A stretch of DNA of 64,000 nucleotides from CAADGY01 sp900696665 (GCA_035063885.1 JAPSFM010000012.1:25986-89985), one strand, 5' to 3'. Positions 45,370 through 54,730 are shown, numbered from the stretch's first letter. The notes: generated by a model not told the origin, from the letters alone. Numbers and translations are program-made.

Positions 45370-46533
45370 CTACCATCGCAAGACCGCGGCAACGTCTTTG
45401 CCGCGGGGCACCTTCCCGGGTTCCACCGCATAAACCGTTCCGCCGTTGAGAAGCGTTTCCAGCGCGGCGACGTTCAGCAGGTCCTCGTCGCCAGGCTTCT
45501 GCTCCTTGTGCAGGTCGACCCGCCGTTTCGCACGGTCGAGGCGGCCCCACAACGCGACGCCCGCAGGCACGAACAGAAACTCGATACGCCGGTCCAATGC
45601 CGCTGCCAATACGTCCTGTAGATGCGTGGATGTTCTGTCTTTCTCTGTCCCGTGGATGGCATGATACCGTTTCGCGGCATCCTCCACAGCCTTACGAAAC
45701 AGAGGCTCCACCACCGGCCACGCCTTCTTCTGCAATTCTTCGGGCTTCATGCCCTCCGGATTGCCGGTCACTCCGGTTTCGGTAAGGTGTGGGTAGGTAT
45801 TGGCATCGCGATAGATGGGCAGCAGATATTCCACCCCCGCAAGCACAAGGGGAGCTTTTTCATCCCGGAATAGTTCTTTCAAATACTTGTCTATCATCCG
45901 GAACCATGCGTGCAGCTTTTCATTCAGGTTGTCAGTCTCCGCGCCCGAACCGAAAAAGACAGCACCCCGGTCTACACCTGCCCTCGGCTGCGTACGCGTG
46001 TGGAACTGTAGCTGAAGCTCGGGTTCCTCTTCCTGAAGCGCGTCCTGCAGCGTCTTCGGCATCTTTTCCGGCAGATCGACTTCGCGCGCCCCGTGCTTCG
46101 TGCAAAGCAGCAGCCGGACGGCCTTCTGGCTGAGGGCCAGCACATAATAGTGGCCATCGTCCACAAACAACTGAAGAAGAGGTTTGATGTGGAGATGATC
46201 GGCAACGACTACGAGTTCCTGAACATTCAACGGGACTTTATAGCACCGGAAAACGTCTTTGCACAGAAAAATTGCCAGCCCTTCGCTCTGATGCTGCCAG
46301 AAATCATAATCGTCGATTAACTTCTGGGCGGGCTCGAGGAACCGGCGTGCCTCACCCGCTTCCAGACCGCTTCTTCCGAGTTGCTGCTCGACTTCACGGA
46401 GTTGGTTTTTCAACCGGATGGGACCCTGCCTCGTCTCAGCTCCGCCGCGGAAGGTGGGGCAGTAGATTGAAACACAGGGCCCGCGGTCCACTTCCGCCAA
46501 CAGCTTGATGTCTTCTCTGCGCAGTAGCTCCAT
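45370..46533 (-). CDS. Bacterial archaeo-eukaryotic release-factor-like protein (baeRF family 3-like)
   Basis: A 387-residue soluble protein. It opens with LLRREDIKLLAEVDRGPCVSIYCPTFRGG, has a central domain around HYYVLALSQKAVRLLLCTKHG, and a C-terminal part with HLQDVLAAALDRRIEFLFVPAGVALWG, which together recall the eRF1-like baeRF proteins thought to act at ribosomes or in stress. No catalytic GGQ is seen. GAGGGA upstream selects the ATG at 46533 over an earlier in-frame start. It is a single gene, transcribed leftwards, and a 299-bp gap to its right holds only the regulatory elements of the next unit. Confidence 0.7.
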   Translation of the reverse strand: MELLRREDIKLLAEVDRGPCVSIYCPTFRGGAETRQGPIRLKNQLREVEQQLGRSGLEAGEARRFLEPAQKLIDDYDFWQHQSEGLAIFLCKDVFRCYKVPLNVQELVVVADHLHIKPLLQLFVDDGHYYVLALSQKAVRLLLCTKHGAREVDLPEKMPKTLQDALQEEEPELQLQFHTRTQPRAGVDRGAVFFGSGAETDNLNEKLHAWFRMIDKYLKELFRDEKAPLVLAGVEYLLPIYRDANTYPHLTETGVTGNPEGMKPEELQKKAWPVVEPLFRKAVEDAAKRYHAIHGTEKDRTSTHLQDVLAAALDRRIEFLFVPAGVALWGRLDRAKRRVDLHKEQKPGDEDLLNVAALETLLNGGTVYAVEPGKVPRGKDVAAVLRW

Positions 46534-46756
46534 AATATCCCTCAGTACTAGAGTAACGTTCCCGTGATCAGGAACACACAATCCTGAGAAAATTAGACGC
46601 CCGAATACACGTTTTTCGCACTCGAGCTTGCAGTCCTGGGGTGAGAGGGCATGCCATTCAGCCGGACCTCGTTCGCCGCGAGGACTTTCCGCCGCGCCGC
46701 GGAAAAGATTAGCCGGTCAGGTTGCGCACCCCTGCTGAAAACAGCACTGCTAGAAA

Positions 46757-46775
46757 TCGCAATATTATATTACAA
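46757..46775. promoter_or_regulatory. GntR operator 1 (TTGYA-N9-TACAA palindrome)
   Basis: TCGCAATATTATATTACAA, 58 bp before the first hexosaminidase-like gene. It shares the half-sites, spacing and central AT step with three other sites in 54-61 kb. TATTAT and TACAAT inside it are -10-like, so binding would block the promoter. The left half has one mismatch (TCGCA). The rest of the 46534-46832 gap shows no gene. Confidence 0.65.
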
Positions 46776-46832
46776 TTATCAAATGTGCTTAGGACAGGCA
46801 AGCTGGACAACTGTAAGGAACCCATAAACAAG

Positions 46833-49178
46833 ATGAGCATCCGGAAACTACTCTTGATTTGCTGCCTCTCAACGTTGCCCGGGGCAGCCCGTGTGATCCC
46901 GACCCCGCAGTTCGCTGAGCTCAGGCCGGATGCGATTCAACTCAAGAGGTCGGAGCCGGTCGAGCTGCGGGCCGCATCGAACGCGGATGCGAAAGTCACC
47001 CTGGCCGCCGACCTGATTCGAACTGAGCTCAAGGCTTTGAAGTTCCACCACACCGTGAAAGCCGGGACAAGCGGTGCCGCGATCGTGCTTTGGGACAACT
47101 CAAAGGAGGGTACACCGCCTTTCCCCCTCCCGCAGGCGTCGCAGGATGTCCTGGATGAGCAACGATACTTCGGGCAGAGCTACGTCCTCGAGACCCGTCC
47201 GAATAGCGAGATCTGGATCATCGGCAGCACCGCTCAGGGCGTTCTGAACGGCGCAGCTACCTTCGTGCAGTTGGTGGAGCCAAAGGGCACGGATTTTGAA
47301 GTAGCGGGAATACGGATACGGGATTACCCGAGCTTCCGCTATCGTGCGGCGTCGGACTGGCTGCTTCGGGCCGAACTCAACCGGTGGGCGTACGACTGGG
47401 GGGATGGGATCGCGGGTTACACGGCGCGCATTCGGCGCAAGCTCGATTTCTGTACTCGATTTAAGATCAACATGGTTATCTTCGATGGCTTCGGCTGGTC
47501 CACGGAGAAACGGCCAGGCTATGCGGCAATGATGCGGATGCTGAACGAGTATGCCCGCAAAAGGGGCATCAAGCTTCTATTCGCAGGCTATGGAGCCAAC
47601 TTCAACCCGAATGCCATCGAGCCGGAATTTCACATCGGGAAAGCCCATGTGAACCGTCGCAGCTATCCGGATGGTGAAGTCTACTCCTGTTTCGGCGAGG
47701 ACCGAAGCAGTCTGCACCCGACGTACGGCACATGCCGGTCGAACGACGCGCTTCAGCGCCAGATCGCGGGCGAAGTTCAGAATTTCGTGCGAGCTGTTGA
47801 GCCCGGTGCGTTATACATCCATCACGAAGACACCGGACACTACGAAACCACCCAGTGGAGGTGGGATGCTCGATGCGAAGAGTGTAAGCGCAGATGGCCG
47901 AATCCCGACTTTGCGGCTAGCGACGGTGGCGCCGGCGCAATGGCCCACGGATACTCCAACATCTTCAAAGCGGTGCAACGCGTTAAGAACAGGGACACCG
48001 GCTACGATGCTTCCAAGGACTGCACCGTGGCCTTCATTTCGCCTCTGTACGGCGTCGATTCCCAAAGATCGGGATTGGGAAGCGCCAAGGTGGATCCTGA
48101 GTTGAACTGGAATAAGACTCTGGAATTTTGGGCTAATGCCGTCGCCCGGATGCCCCGGAGCGTGAATCTCCAGATCGGTCTTCGGGAAATCTTCCCCAAT
48201 CCTGCGGGACAGCGGTGGATGGATGCGTGGCAGGCAAATATGCAGAGACAAGGGCTGAGTGCAAGAGTTTTCATGTTCTTCCTGGGAGGAGCGGACCAAT
48301 ACACCAACGGTGTGTTCAATTATCCGTTCACGGGTAACTCCGCGATGAATGGCATGTTCGATGGGGCCGAAACGATCTATAACTTCAACGGCGGACTTCA
48401 TCAGGAGCCCCAGCAGGTCATCAACGCCGAGTACAGTTGGAACAGCAACGCTCCGGGGCGAGTCACACCAGCGAACTTCGCAGACGGATTGCGCCGCTGG
48501 AACGCACTGATGTCGAACGAAGAGATGCCGGAGGCGGTATTCGGCCCGGGTGGCGTATTTCAAGCCGCGTGCGCACGTATTTATGGAAAACAGGCGGGGG
48601 CATCAATGGCACGATTCTTCAACTATCACGAAGAGCGGCAGGCATCGGCGAATAAGGCGCTGCCCGCGTTCTATCCACATCGTTTGTATCCCTACATCGT
48701 GCTCTGGAGATTCCTGCAGGGGGACGCCGCGTTCAGCAACGTTGCGCCGTCCGCCGCCGAACAACGTGAACTCAATGCCTTGAAGACGACCCGGGTCGAA
48801 CTGCAGCGGAATGTGGCGGAACTGTGGCGGCAGAACTCATCGGTGAATTTGAAGGCGCGGAAGTACTTGGACGAAGCACTGCAAGCGAAAGATCTTCGAA
48901 CCGACGCGCGAGAGGACGTGGAGTATTTGCGTAAATGCCTTGTAGCCGGTCAGCGCTTTGCGGATCTGCTGGCTGGCTACCATGGATTGCTCGCTTCAGA
49001 CCCCGCGGTACAAACGGCGCAGGTCACAAAGTTGATATCAGCGCGTGAGTCGCTTGCATCCTGGCTCCATCGGGAGTTTCGCTTCGACTTCACCGATCCG
49101 AAGGGCGGCGACCAGGCAGCGTGGCTGGAAACACTGGAGCTCCTTCGCACCCGTCTGCAGGAGGTGATGGATCGATGA
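46833..49178 (+). CDS. Exported hexosaminidase-like glycosidase candidate 1
   Basis: A 781-residue protein with signal peptide 1-19 (LPGAARV). Residues about 20-165 match the GH20 'domain 2' fold (RVIPTPQFAEL ... SYVLETRPNSEIWIIGSTAQGVLNG), ending IRDYPSFRYR, where GH20 barrels start. The barrel lacks the GH20 Asp-Glu pair and instead carries IHHEDTG (330-335) and CEEC (348-351). A helical C-terminus follows. The layout also recalls alpha-glucuronidase-like DUF4838 proteins, which carry a Cys cluster at the same place. It overlaps the next gene, its paralog, as ATGA. Likely a secreted enzyme on an amino-sugar or uronic glycan; activity not proven. Confidence 0.75.
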   Translation: MSIRKLLLICCLSTLPGAARVIPTPQFAELRPDAIQLKRSEPVELRAASNADAKVTLAADLIRTELKALKFHHTVKAGTSGAAIVLWDNSKEGTPPFPLPQASQDVLDEQRYFGQSYVLETRPNSEIWIIGSTAQGVLNGAATFVQLVEPKGTDFEVAGIRIRDYPSFRYRAASDWLLRAELNRWAYDWGDGIAGYTARIRRKLDFCTRFKINMVIFDGFGWSTEKRPGYAAMMRMLNEYARKRGIKLLFAGYGANFNPNAIEPEFHIGKAHVNRRSYPDGEVYSCFGEDRSSLHPTYGTCRSNDALQRQIAGEVQNFVRAVEPGALYIHHEDTGHYETTQWRWDARCEECKRRWPNPDFAASDGGAGAMAHGYSNIFKAVQRVKNRDTGYDASKDCTVAFISPLYGVDSQRSGLGSAKVDPELNWNKTLEFWANAVARMPRSVNLQIGLREIFPNPAGQRWMDAWQANMQRQGLSARVFMFFLGGADQYTNGVFNYPFTGNSAMNGMFDGAETIYNFNGGLHQEPQQVINAEYSWNSNAPGRVTPANFADGLRRWNALMSNEEMPEAVFGPGGVFQAACARIYGKQAGASMARFFNYHEERQASANKALPAFYPHRLYPYIVLWRFLQGDAAFSNVAPSAAEQRELNALKTTRVELQRNVAELWRQNSSVNLKARKYLDEALQAKDLRTDAREDVEYLRKCLVAGQRFADLLAGYHGLLASDPAVQTAQVTKLISARESLASWLHREFRFDFTDPKGGDQAAWLETLELLRTRLQEVMDR

Positions 49179-51550
49179 GAATCCCACAGCTTGCTCTGCT
49201 ACTCCCTGCTTTCGTCTGGGCCAAAGTCTCTATTTTGCCGGCGCCGCAATACGTCGAGGCTTTCGACCGCCAGATAGTTCTCAGTAGAACCACGAGCGTT
49301 GCAATTGCTCTACATCAACCGCGCGCTGCACAGATGCAATTAGCGGCACAATCGCTTTGCCGCAAGCTGGAGAACACGCTGCCGAACCTCAAAGTACGAT
49401 TCGATGAGAGTGCGGGAACAGGCGGGTTAACCATTCACCTGTGGGACTTCAGCCAGGACACGAATCCGCCTGTCCCGCTCACGCTGCTCGACCGGAATGT
49501 GATTGCGCCTGAGGCGTACTACGGACAGGGCTACGTGATCCGGGTACCGGACGCGAACTCGTTATGGATTGTCGGTGGCTCGCCACAGGGTGTACTGTAC
49601 GGCTCCATGTCCGTATTGCAGTTGATCGAAAAAACCTCCGGCGGAGCGGCGATTCAGGCGGTATATATCCGCGACTATCCACACTTCGAATACCGGGCTT
49701 CGTCGGACTGGTTGCTGAATATCGAGATTAGCGGCTGGACTTGGGACCGCGGCCGGGGAGTCGACGTATTTGCCAGGGTAATGGAATCGAAGATCGATCG
49801 GGCGCTTCGCTACAAAATCAACATGGCATTGGTGGACGGCTTCGGTTTCAACGCCGGCAAGCGTCCTGATTATTATCCCGCTCTGATGAGGCGCCTGAAT
49901 CAGTATGCGCGCGCCCGGGGCATCCACCTGATCCATGGCGGCTACGGCGCCAGCTATGGCATGGCTTATGAACCGGTGGTGATGTATGAGCAGGGAGTCG
50001 GGTTCAAAGGGACGGTGTTCGAAAACCGGCTCAGTTACCCAAATGGGGAAACTTACCGCTGTATGGGATTCCCCAAAACTCGCAAAGGTTACGATCCGGC
50101 TATTCTCGGCAGTTGCCGCTCCAATGAAGACTTGAACCGCATGAAAGCTAAGGAGCTTCGGCAATACGTTGTGGCAGTGGAGCCGGGCGCACTGTATATC
50201 CATCATGAGGATTTCGGTGGCTTTGAAGGTACACAGAAAGCTTGGCTGCAGCGATGCGAGCGTTGCCGGAACCGGTGGCCCAACGACTCCCTTGCGGCGC
50301 CGGATGGCGGCGCGGGCGCACTGGCACATGGCTATTCGCAGCTTGTAAGTGCAGTCAGCCAGGCGCGTAATCGAGCAACGGGTTTCGACGGCAGCCGGGA
50401 TACCCGCGTGATCCTGGTCTCTCCGGTTTATCTGCCGGACCACCCATCTCCGGAATCGTGGTCCCAGGTGCTGGAACTATGGCGCAATATCGGGTTGCAG
50501 CTACCAAAGAGCGATACCATTGACGTCTGTTTTAGAGAAGTATTCCCGATGAAGCACGGGGGTGAGCGGTTTACCGGAACTTTCCGCACGCTGATGCAAA
50601 GGGCCGGACTGAACCTGAATATCTTCCTATTCTTCACCGGTGGAGCCGACCGGTTCATTACGGACTACCCGTTAACGGGAGCTCCTTCAATGAATGCACT
50701 GTTTTTAGGAGCACGCGGTATCTACAACTCGAGCGGCGATGCGTACCAGGAGCCGATGGAACTGATCAACGCAGAGTACAGTTGGAATGCGAATTCGAGA
50801 GGGTCAGCCAAGGTGCCCCGGACCTATGATGAGGCGCGAGCCTTCCTTCGAGATTTTGCATTCGATGCGGATAAGCCACCTGAGGTATTCGGACCGGGTG
50901 GAATCTACCAGTCGGCAGTCGAGCACTTGTATGGCGCCAAGGCTGCCATCCCAATGATGAACTACTATCGTGAATCCGCCGACTTGCCGGAGCGGCCATC
51001 CCCGCCTTCCGCAACTGGCCGTCCGATGACCTATCTGCCGCTCACCTGGGACAGGATGTTCGCGGCATCTTCGCACTGGCGACAGTTGATCCAGGATTCG
51101 AAGACATGGCGGGGCCAAGTCGATGACGAGTCGTTTGCCGCGGCTGTGGAGCGGGCGAAACTGACGCAAGCGGAACTGCACCGAAGGCTTGCACGCCGGT
51201 GGCGAATAGCCAGCGAGCTGAACAGGAAAGGATTGACCCACCTACAGCAGGCTCTGAAATCCGCACCTTTGCAGGAATCCGTGGACGATCTGGTCTTCCT
51301 GCGGACACTTCGCGATGTATATCAACCACTGATGGATTCACTTGCGTTGTACCACCGGGCGCTTCATAACCGGGCGTCGGGAAAGCTTGCGGGTTTGCAG
51401 AACGAGGCTCTGGCGCTTGCAGTCCGCGCGAAGGAAATGGCCGCTGAAGCATTTCCAGAGCCGATCGATCCGGTGGGTGGTGAGGTCGGCACGCTTCGGA
51501 AGCTTTCGGCGGGATTAGTAGACGCCATCACCGAATTCAACAACCGGTAG
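49175..51550 (+). CDS. Exported hexosaminidase-like glycosidase candidate 2
   Basis: A 791-residue paralog of the preceding protein with the same order: signal peptide (1-16), GH20-domain-2-like fold (SILPAPQYVEA ... YVIRVPDANSLWIVGGSPQGVLYGS), IRDYPHFEYRASSDWLL, the barrel with IHHEDFG (343-348) and CERC (361-364), and a helical tail. The distance from the Asp to the first Cys is 15 residues in both copies. AGGAGG at 49159-49164 precedes the ATG. Its stop is immediately next to the opposing transporter gene. Two copies in one operon suggest a two-step attack on one glycan or two linkages. Confidence 0.75.
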   Translation: MRIPQLALLLPAFVWAKVSILPAPQYVEAFDRQIVLSRTTSVAIALHQPRAAQMQLAAQSLCRKLENTLPNLKVRFDESAGTGGLTIHLWDFSQDTNPPVPLTLLDRNVIAPEAYYGQGYVIRVPDANSLWIVGGSPQGVLYGSMSVLQLIEKTSGGAAIQAVYIRDYPHFEYRASSDWLLNIEISGWTWDRGRGVDVFARVMESKIDRALRYKINMALVDGFGFNAGKRPDYYPALMRRLNQYARARGIHLIHGGYGASYGMAYEPVVMYEQGVGFKGTVFENRLSYPNGETYRCMGFPKTRKGYDPAILGSCRSNEDLNRMKAKELRQYVVAVEPGALYIHHEDFGGFEGTQKAWLQRCERCRNRWPNDSLAAPDGGAGALAHGYSQLVSAVSQARNRATGFDGSRDTRVILVSPVYLPDHPSPESWSQVLELWRNIGLQLPKSDTIDVCFREVFPMKHGGERFTGTFRTLMQRAGLNLNIFLFFTGGADRFITDYPLTGAPSMNALFLGARGIYNSSGDAYQEPMELINAEYSWNANSRGSAKVPRTYDEARAFLRDFAFDADKPPEVFGPGGIYQSAVEHLYGAKAAIPMMNYYRESADLPERPSPPSATGRPMTYLPLTWDRMFAASSHWRQLIQDSKTWRGQVDDESFAAAVERAKLTQAELHRRLARRWRIASELNRKGLTHLQQALKSAPLQESVDDLVFLRTLRDVYQPLMDSLALYHRALHNRASGKLAGLQNEALALAVRAKEMAAEAFPEPIDPVGGEVGTLRKLSAGLVDAITEFNNR

Positions 51551-51979
51551 TCAATCAGGCAAGGCGAGAACAATCAGCGCAACCACACCGAGAAGGATAC
51601 CTAGCTTTCCCAGGACACCCATCGGTTCCCGAAATATCAATCTGCCTACCGCAACGACGAACAGAAGTCCTCCGCCGGTCGCAACAGGAAACACGATGAA
51701 TCCGGGAATACCGTTCGAGAGAGAAAGGGCCATTCCCAGTTGTCCGCACAAGCTGCAGACAGCCATTCCGAATCCGATGGCCGCCTCTTTCAGGACCGGA
51801 CGGCGGGCTTGCATCATATATGCCGCAAGGGCTGTGACAAAGCCGAGCGCGTACCACAGGGTCAAGTACTGAATCTCGGTTGTCCCGCCTAAGCCTTCTC
51901 CCGCAAGGATGCGAAGTCCGAATGCTCCCAGACCGTTCGTCACAAACGCGATTGTCATGAACCGGATGTATGGGCTCAC
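51551..51979 (-). CDS. EamA/DMT transporter, C-terminal half protein
   Basis: 142 residues from a GTG at 51979 that overlaps the N-half stop as GTGA. Five membrane helices: FMTIAFVTNGLGAFGLRIL, IQYLTLWYALGFVTALAAYMM, AAIGFGMAVCSLCGQLGMAL, PGFIVFPVATGGGLLFVVAVG and LGKLGILLGVVALIVLAL. The end motif GRLIFREPMGVLGKLGILLGV is that of an EamA repeat. With the upstream half it makes a complete ten-helix EamA carrier (usually about 300 residues in one chain). Whether this is a true two-subunit transporter or one gene broken by a -1 shift cannot be told from one sequence. Confidence 0.7.
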   Translation of the reverse strand: MSPYIRFMTIAFVTNGLGAFGLRILAGEGLGGTTEIQYLTLWYALGFVTALAAYMMQARRPVLKEAAIGFGMAVCSLCGQLGMALSLSNGIPGFIVFPVATGGGLLFVVAVGRLIFREPMGVLGKLGILLGVVALIVLALPD

Positions 51980-52440
51980 TTGCCGGTAGTTCTCTCCCTG
52001 GCTTCGTCGAGCCGCCGTTCCTGCCAGAGCAATGCGATCGCGAGGGCGGCAAGCACCAGGCCGGCGCCGCGACGTATACTGACGACCTCTTTGTAAATCA
52101 GAATCGAAAGTATCATCGGCAGTACCGTAGATAGATTGATCACCAGCCAACTGGTCGAGATCTTTCCGAAGCGTATACCGCGTTGGAAGTTCAGGATGGC
52201 CAGCGAGGTCAGAAGTCCGCACCCCGCGGCTACCAGCCAGGCGAGAGAGGAAAGACCGGATATCTCCGCGAGATCACCCTTCAGCGCAGCATAGATGCAC
52301 ATTAGTACGGTTGCGCCCAGAAACAGGAATAGATTTGCGGCTTCCGGTCTGCAGCCGCGATAATCAGCGACCTTGTGCAAGACCCCGAGCATCCCGAAAC
52401 TGCAAACCGCCATCAGGAGGAACACGTACTGTGACGTCAT
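51976..52440 (-). CDS. EamA/DMT transporter, N-terminal half protein
   Basis: 154 residues with five helices: YVFLLMAVCSFGMLGVLHK, AANLFLFLGATVLMCIYAAL, LAWLVAAGCGLLTSLAILNF, SWLVINLSTVLPMILSILIYKE and GAGLVLAALAIALLWQ, then a charged tail (ERRLDEARERTTGK). ILIYKEVVSIRRGAGLVLA is the EamA repeat-end motif. It is preceded by the SelA-like gene with an ATGA overlap and coupled to the C-half by GTGA. The transported compound is unknown; the operon suggests a sugar acid or an amino-sugar derivative. Confidence 0.7.
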   Translation of the reverse strand: MTSQYVFLLMAVCSFGMLGVLHKVADYRGCRPEAANLFLFLGATVLMCIYAALKGDLAEISGLSSLAWLVAAGCGLLTSLAILNFQRGIRFGKISTSWLVINLSTVLPMILSILIYKEVVSIRRGAGLVLAALAIALLWQERRLDEARERTTGK

Positions 52441-53618
52441 CGCCCGAGAATCTCTTTGAGCCTGGTGGCAATGATTTCAGATTCTCCCGAAAGCAGGGAC
52501 TCCGGCATGAACACGATGACGCCCTCGCGCGCGTGGCGCTCAAAAACGTAGATAGAAGGGTTCCCTTCCTGCAATGCCACGACGACGTCCGTGGCGCTCT
52601 TCTGTGAAACTGTCTCATCGATGGTGAGCACCGCGTGAGGAACCGGGCGCCCGCCGGGTTGCGGGAATCGCAACTCGGATCGCACACCCGGAAGGGTTGA
52701 GGCGGCTTCCGCGATGCACTGCATATCCGCCATCCACCCGCGGAGTTCGGCAGCGGTATCTCTCTGCGCATAGCGCCGCAAGGCGGCAAGAAGGCCGGCG
52801 ATCTCTTCCTTGCCGACTTTGAAGCCTCTCCCTATGCCATGATGAGGCGGCCCTGCGAGACGCCCGTCGGCGATCCACTGGCGAAGGGGCCACGACTCCG
52901 GAAACACGTCCATATCCTGATGCTGCAGCGCGGCGGATTGGATCAGATCTGCCCGCCCGCAGAGTATTCCGGTTGATTGAGGGCCGCGAATATGTTTGCC
53001 GCCGCTGAAGGCAACCAGGTCCGCACCCTGTTCGATGAACGTGCGCAGGTTTTCAGTAGGTGGGAGTTCGGCTGCGGCGTCGACGATAACTGGTTTGCCG
53101 TGCCGGTGAGCAATAGCGACGAACTCGGACAAGGGTAGCGCAAGACCATCGCCGCCCGCCTGGTAGAAAAGTGCAGCGGTGTTGCCGGTAATCGCTTGCT
53201 CCACTTCGTACGAGAAGGTGTAGTAGCTGAAACCCACTTCGACAAACTGAGCGCCAGCCGCACGGAGCGCATGATCATAGTCGTTTCTGTGAGACCGGTG
53301 GATGACGATCTCGTTAGGAATTCCCGCCGTGTCTGGAAGCCGGTTCATTCTTCCGGCGTCAAAGCCGGCCAGGCAGGCCGCGGTGCCAAGAGTCAACGCC
53401 GCGGAAGCGCCACTCGAGACCAGACCTGCTTCCGCGCCGGTCACCGACGCGATCACCCGGCTGGCGGCATCCTGCAATTGATCCATACGAACACAGCAAC
53501 AGGCCGCCTCCCGCATGGCGTCCAAAACCTCGCCCGGCAGCGGCGCGCCGCCCAGCTTGGTGCTGTAGCTGCGTGCGTTGATGATCGTTTTCAGTCCTAG
53601 CTCGGTGTAGAAACTCAT
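52437..53618 (-). CDS. SelA-like PLP enzyme (DgaE-type aminosugar-acid ammonia-lyase candidate)
   Basis: A 393-residue aminotransferase-fold (class V / SelA-like) enzyme. K208 in LVAFSGGKHIRGPQSTG is the Schiff-base lysine, VSSGASAALTLGTAAC binds the phosphate and VDAAAELPPTEN carries the ring-stacking Asp. Bacterial SelA-like proteins that are not selenocysteine synthases include D-glucosaminate ammonia-lyases (DgaE), typically found with amidohydrolase/deacetylase partners. One of those is encoded 2 kb away here. No tRNA-Sec or selB is present in the window, so selenocysteine synthesis is unlikely. Confidence 0.8.
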   Translation of the reverse strand: MSFYTELGLKTIINARSYSTKLGGAPLPGEVLDAMREAACCCVRMDQLQDAASRVIASVTGAEAGLVSSGASAALTLGTAACLAGFDAGRMNRLPDTAGIPNEIVIHRSHRNDYDHALRAAGAQFVEVGFSYYTFSYEVEQAITGNTAALFYQAGGDGLALPLSEFVAIAHRHGKPVIVDAAAELPPTENLRTFIEQGADLVAFSGGKHIRGPQSTGILCGRADLIQSAALQHQDMDVFPESWPLRQWIADGRLAGPPHHGIGRGFKVGKEEIAGLLAALRRYAQRDTAAELRGWMADMQCIAEAASTLPGVRSELRFPQPGGRPVPHAVLTIDETVSQKSATDVVVALQEGNPSIYVFERHAREGVIVFMPESLLSGESEIIATRLKEILGR

Positions 53619-54571
53619 TCTTCACTTCTCCTGCCGCAGCAAGGTTCGCAATTTCGAATAGCGTAGGCGTTCCACGGATTCGTGGACAGCATACAGCCGA
53701 TCTGTTCCTGCGTCACACCCTCGGCCTTCAGCAGAGGAACGAAGTTGACGAGTACATAGTCGTACCCCTTGCCACCATAGGAATGCAGATGGCTCTTCAT
53801 GCATACATCCCCGCTCAACAGGATCTGGCTGAGGTGGCCTTCAGCGATCAGAGCGTGGATATTCGCCGCGCGCACGCTGTCGCTGGGGTAGCCGTGGCCG
53901 GAGTAGCCGATGTTGTCGATGCTCAGATACACTCCTGTACGCGCGATCTCCAGCAGTAGCGTGCGATCGTACCGGTCACCCAGATGGCTGATGACCACGC
54001 GGTCTGCTTCGACCCCTTCCTCCCGCAGGAGAGCGATCTGCTCAAGAGCAAGCTCGCCGAAATGAGTGGTGTGGGTCAGAATGGCCGTGCCGGTCTGCCG
54101 CTGCGCCCGGGCCGCCGCGCGAAACACCCTCTCTTGCGCCGGTGTAATATGCTTACGTTCCGTTCCTATCTCGCCGATCATTCCCGCACGAATACCTGTA
54201 CCGTCAACACCGACGGTCAACTCTTCGACAATTCGTGAGGCCAGTTCACTGGAGCTTGACTCATAAACGAATCGAGGATATACATCTTGCCGGTACCATG
54301 CCGCACCCATGACGATATGGATTCCCGTACTTTCGGAAAGTCGCCGGAGCGCGAGAGGATTGCGGCCCAGTCCTCCGCTGGTCGCATCGACCAGCGTTCC
54401 ACCGCCTGCTTGCGCATACGCCTTCAATTCCTCCGCTGCAAGCAGTTCATCATCCAGAATCCCGTCGTAGTTTCGAACGATCGGCCAAAGGTCGCATAGT
54501 AGATGCTCATGAGACAATATCAGACCTGCTTCGGATGGGGAGATGGGTCCCCGCACGGTCGTGATGGACAT
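53615..54571 (-). CDS. Phosphotriesterase-family hydrolase (lactonase candidate)
   Basis: A 318-residue metal hydrolase. Metal ligands are the HEH at 21-23, H167, H196 and D255, with E134 in MIGEIGTE at the bridging position, as in PHP-type family members, where phosphotriesterase itself has a carbamylated lysine. Family members with Glu are often sugar-lactonases. The start at 54571 (MSITTVRGPIS) is the first family residue; GGAGGAG is 12 bases upstream. It leads a four-gene minus-strand operon and shares operator 2 with the divergent Gfo/Idh operon, consistent with opening the lactone that a dehydrogenase would make. Confidence 0.8.
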   Translation of the reverse strand: MSITTVRGPISPSEAGLILSHEHLLCDLWPIVRNYDGILDDELLAAEELKAYAQAGGGTLVDATSGGLGRNPLALRRLSESTGIHIVMGAAWYRQDVYPRFVYESSSSELASRIVEELTVGVDGTGIRAGMIGEIGTERKHITPAQERVFRAAARAQRQTGTAILTHTTHFGELALEQIALLREEGVEADRVVISHLGDRYDRTLLLEIARTGVYLSIDNIGYSGHGYPSDSVRAANIHALIAEGHLSQILLSGDVCMKSHLHSYGGKGYDYVLVNFVPLLKAEGVTQEQIGCMLSTNPWNAYAIRNCEPCCGRRSEE

Positions 54572-54631
54572 TGAATTGTATTGCTCCTCCCGAGCAAGCA
54601 TGTATCAGAAGACGCTCGCACTACTGGTGCC

Positions 54632-54661
54632 TTGACAAGCATAAGCTAGCTTTGCTAAGAA
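54632..54661 (+). promoter_or_regulatory. Promoter candidate for the Gfo/Idh-amidohydrolase operon
   Basis: A perfect TTGACA (54632-54637) is followed after 18 bases by TAAGAA (54656-54661, weak). Operator 2 begins at the next base, so a bound repressor would cover the transcription start. On the opposite strand TTGCAA within the operator and TATGCT (54638-54643) are also 18 bases apart, giving a plausible divergent promoter. Confidence 0.4.
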
Positions 54662-54680
54662 TTGCAATATCATCATACAA
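54662..54680. promoter_or_regulatory. GntR operator 2
   Basis: TTGCAATATCATCATACAA lies in the gap between the divergent phosphotriesterase-like and Gfo/Idh genes, 91 and 51 bp from their starts. The same half-sites and spacing occur at 46757, 59655 and 60609. Confidence 0.75.
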
Positions 54681-54730
54681 ATGAGCAGGCGCTCTCCGAA
54701 GACCTTGACAAACTGTAGAAGCGCGGCGCA

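Noticed and set aside
46833..51550. Calling the two tandem proteins beta-N-acetylhexosaminidases (GH20) outright
   Set aside because: Only the domain-2-like N-terminus fits; the catalytic Asp-Glu pair of GH20 is not visible and a CxxC insertion is present.
52437..53618. Selenocysteine synthase (SelA) reading of the PLP enzyme
   Set aside because: No selB, selD or tRNA-Sec is seen nearby and the operon is catabolic; the SelA-like ammonia-lyase group fits better.
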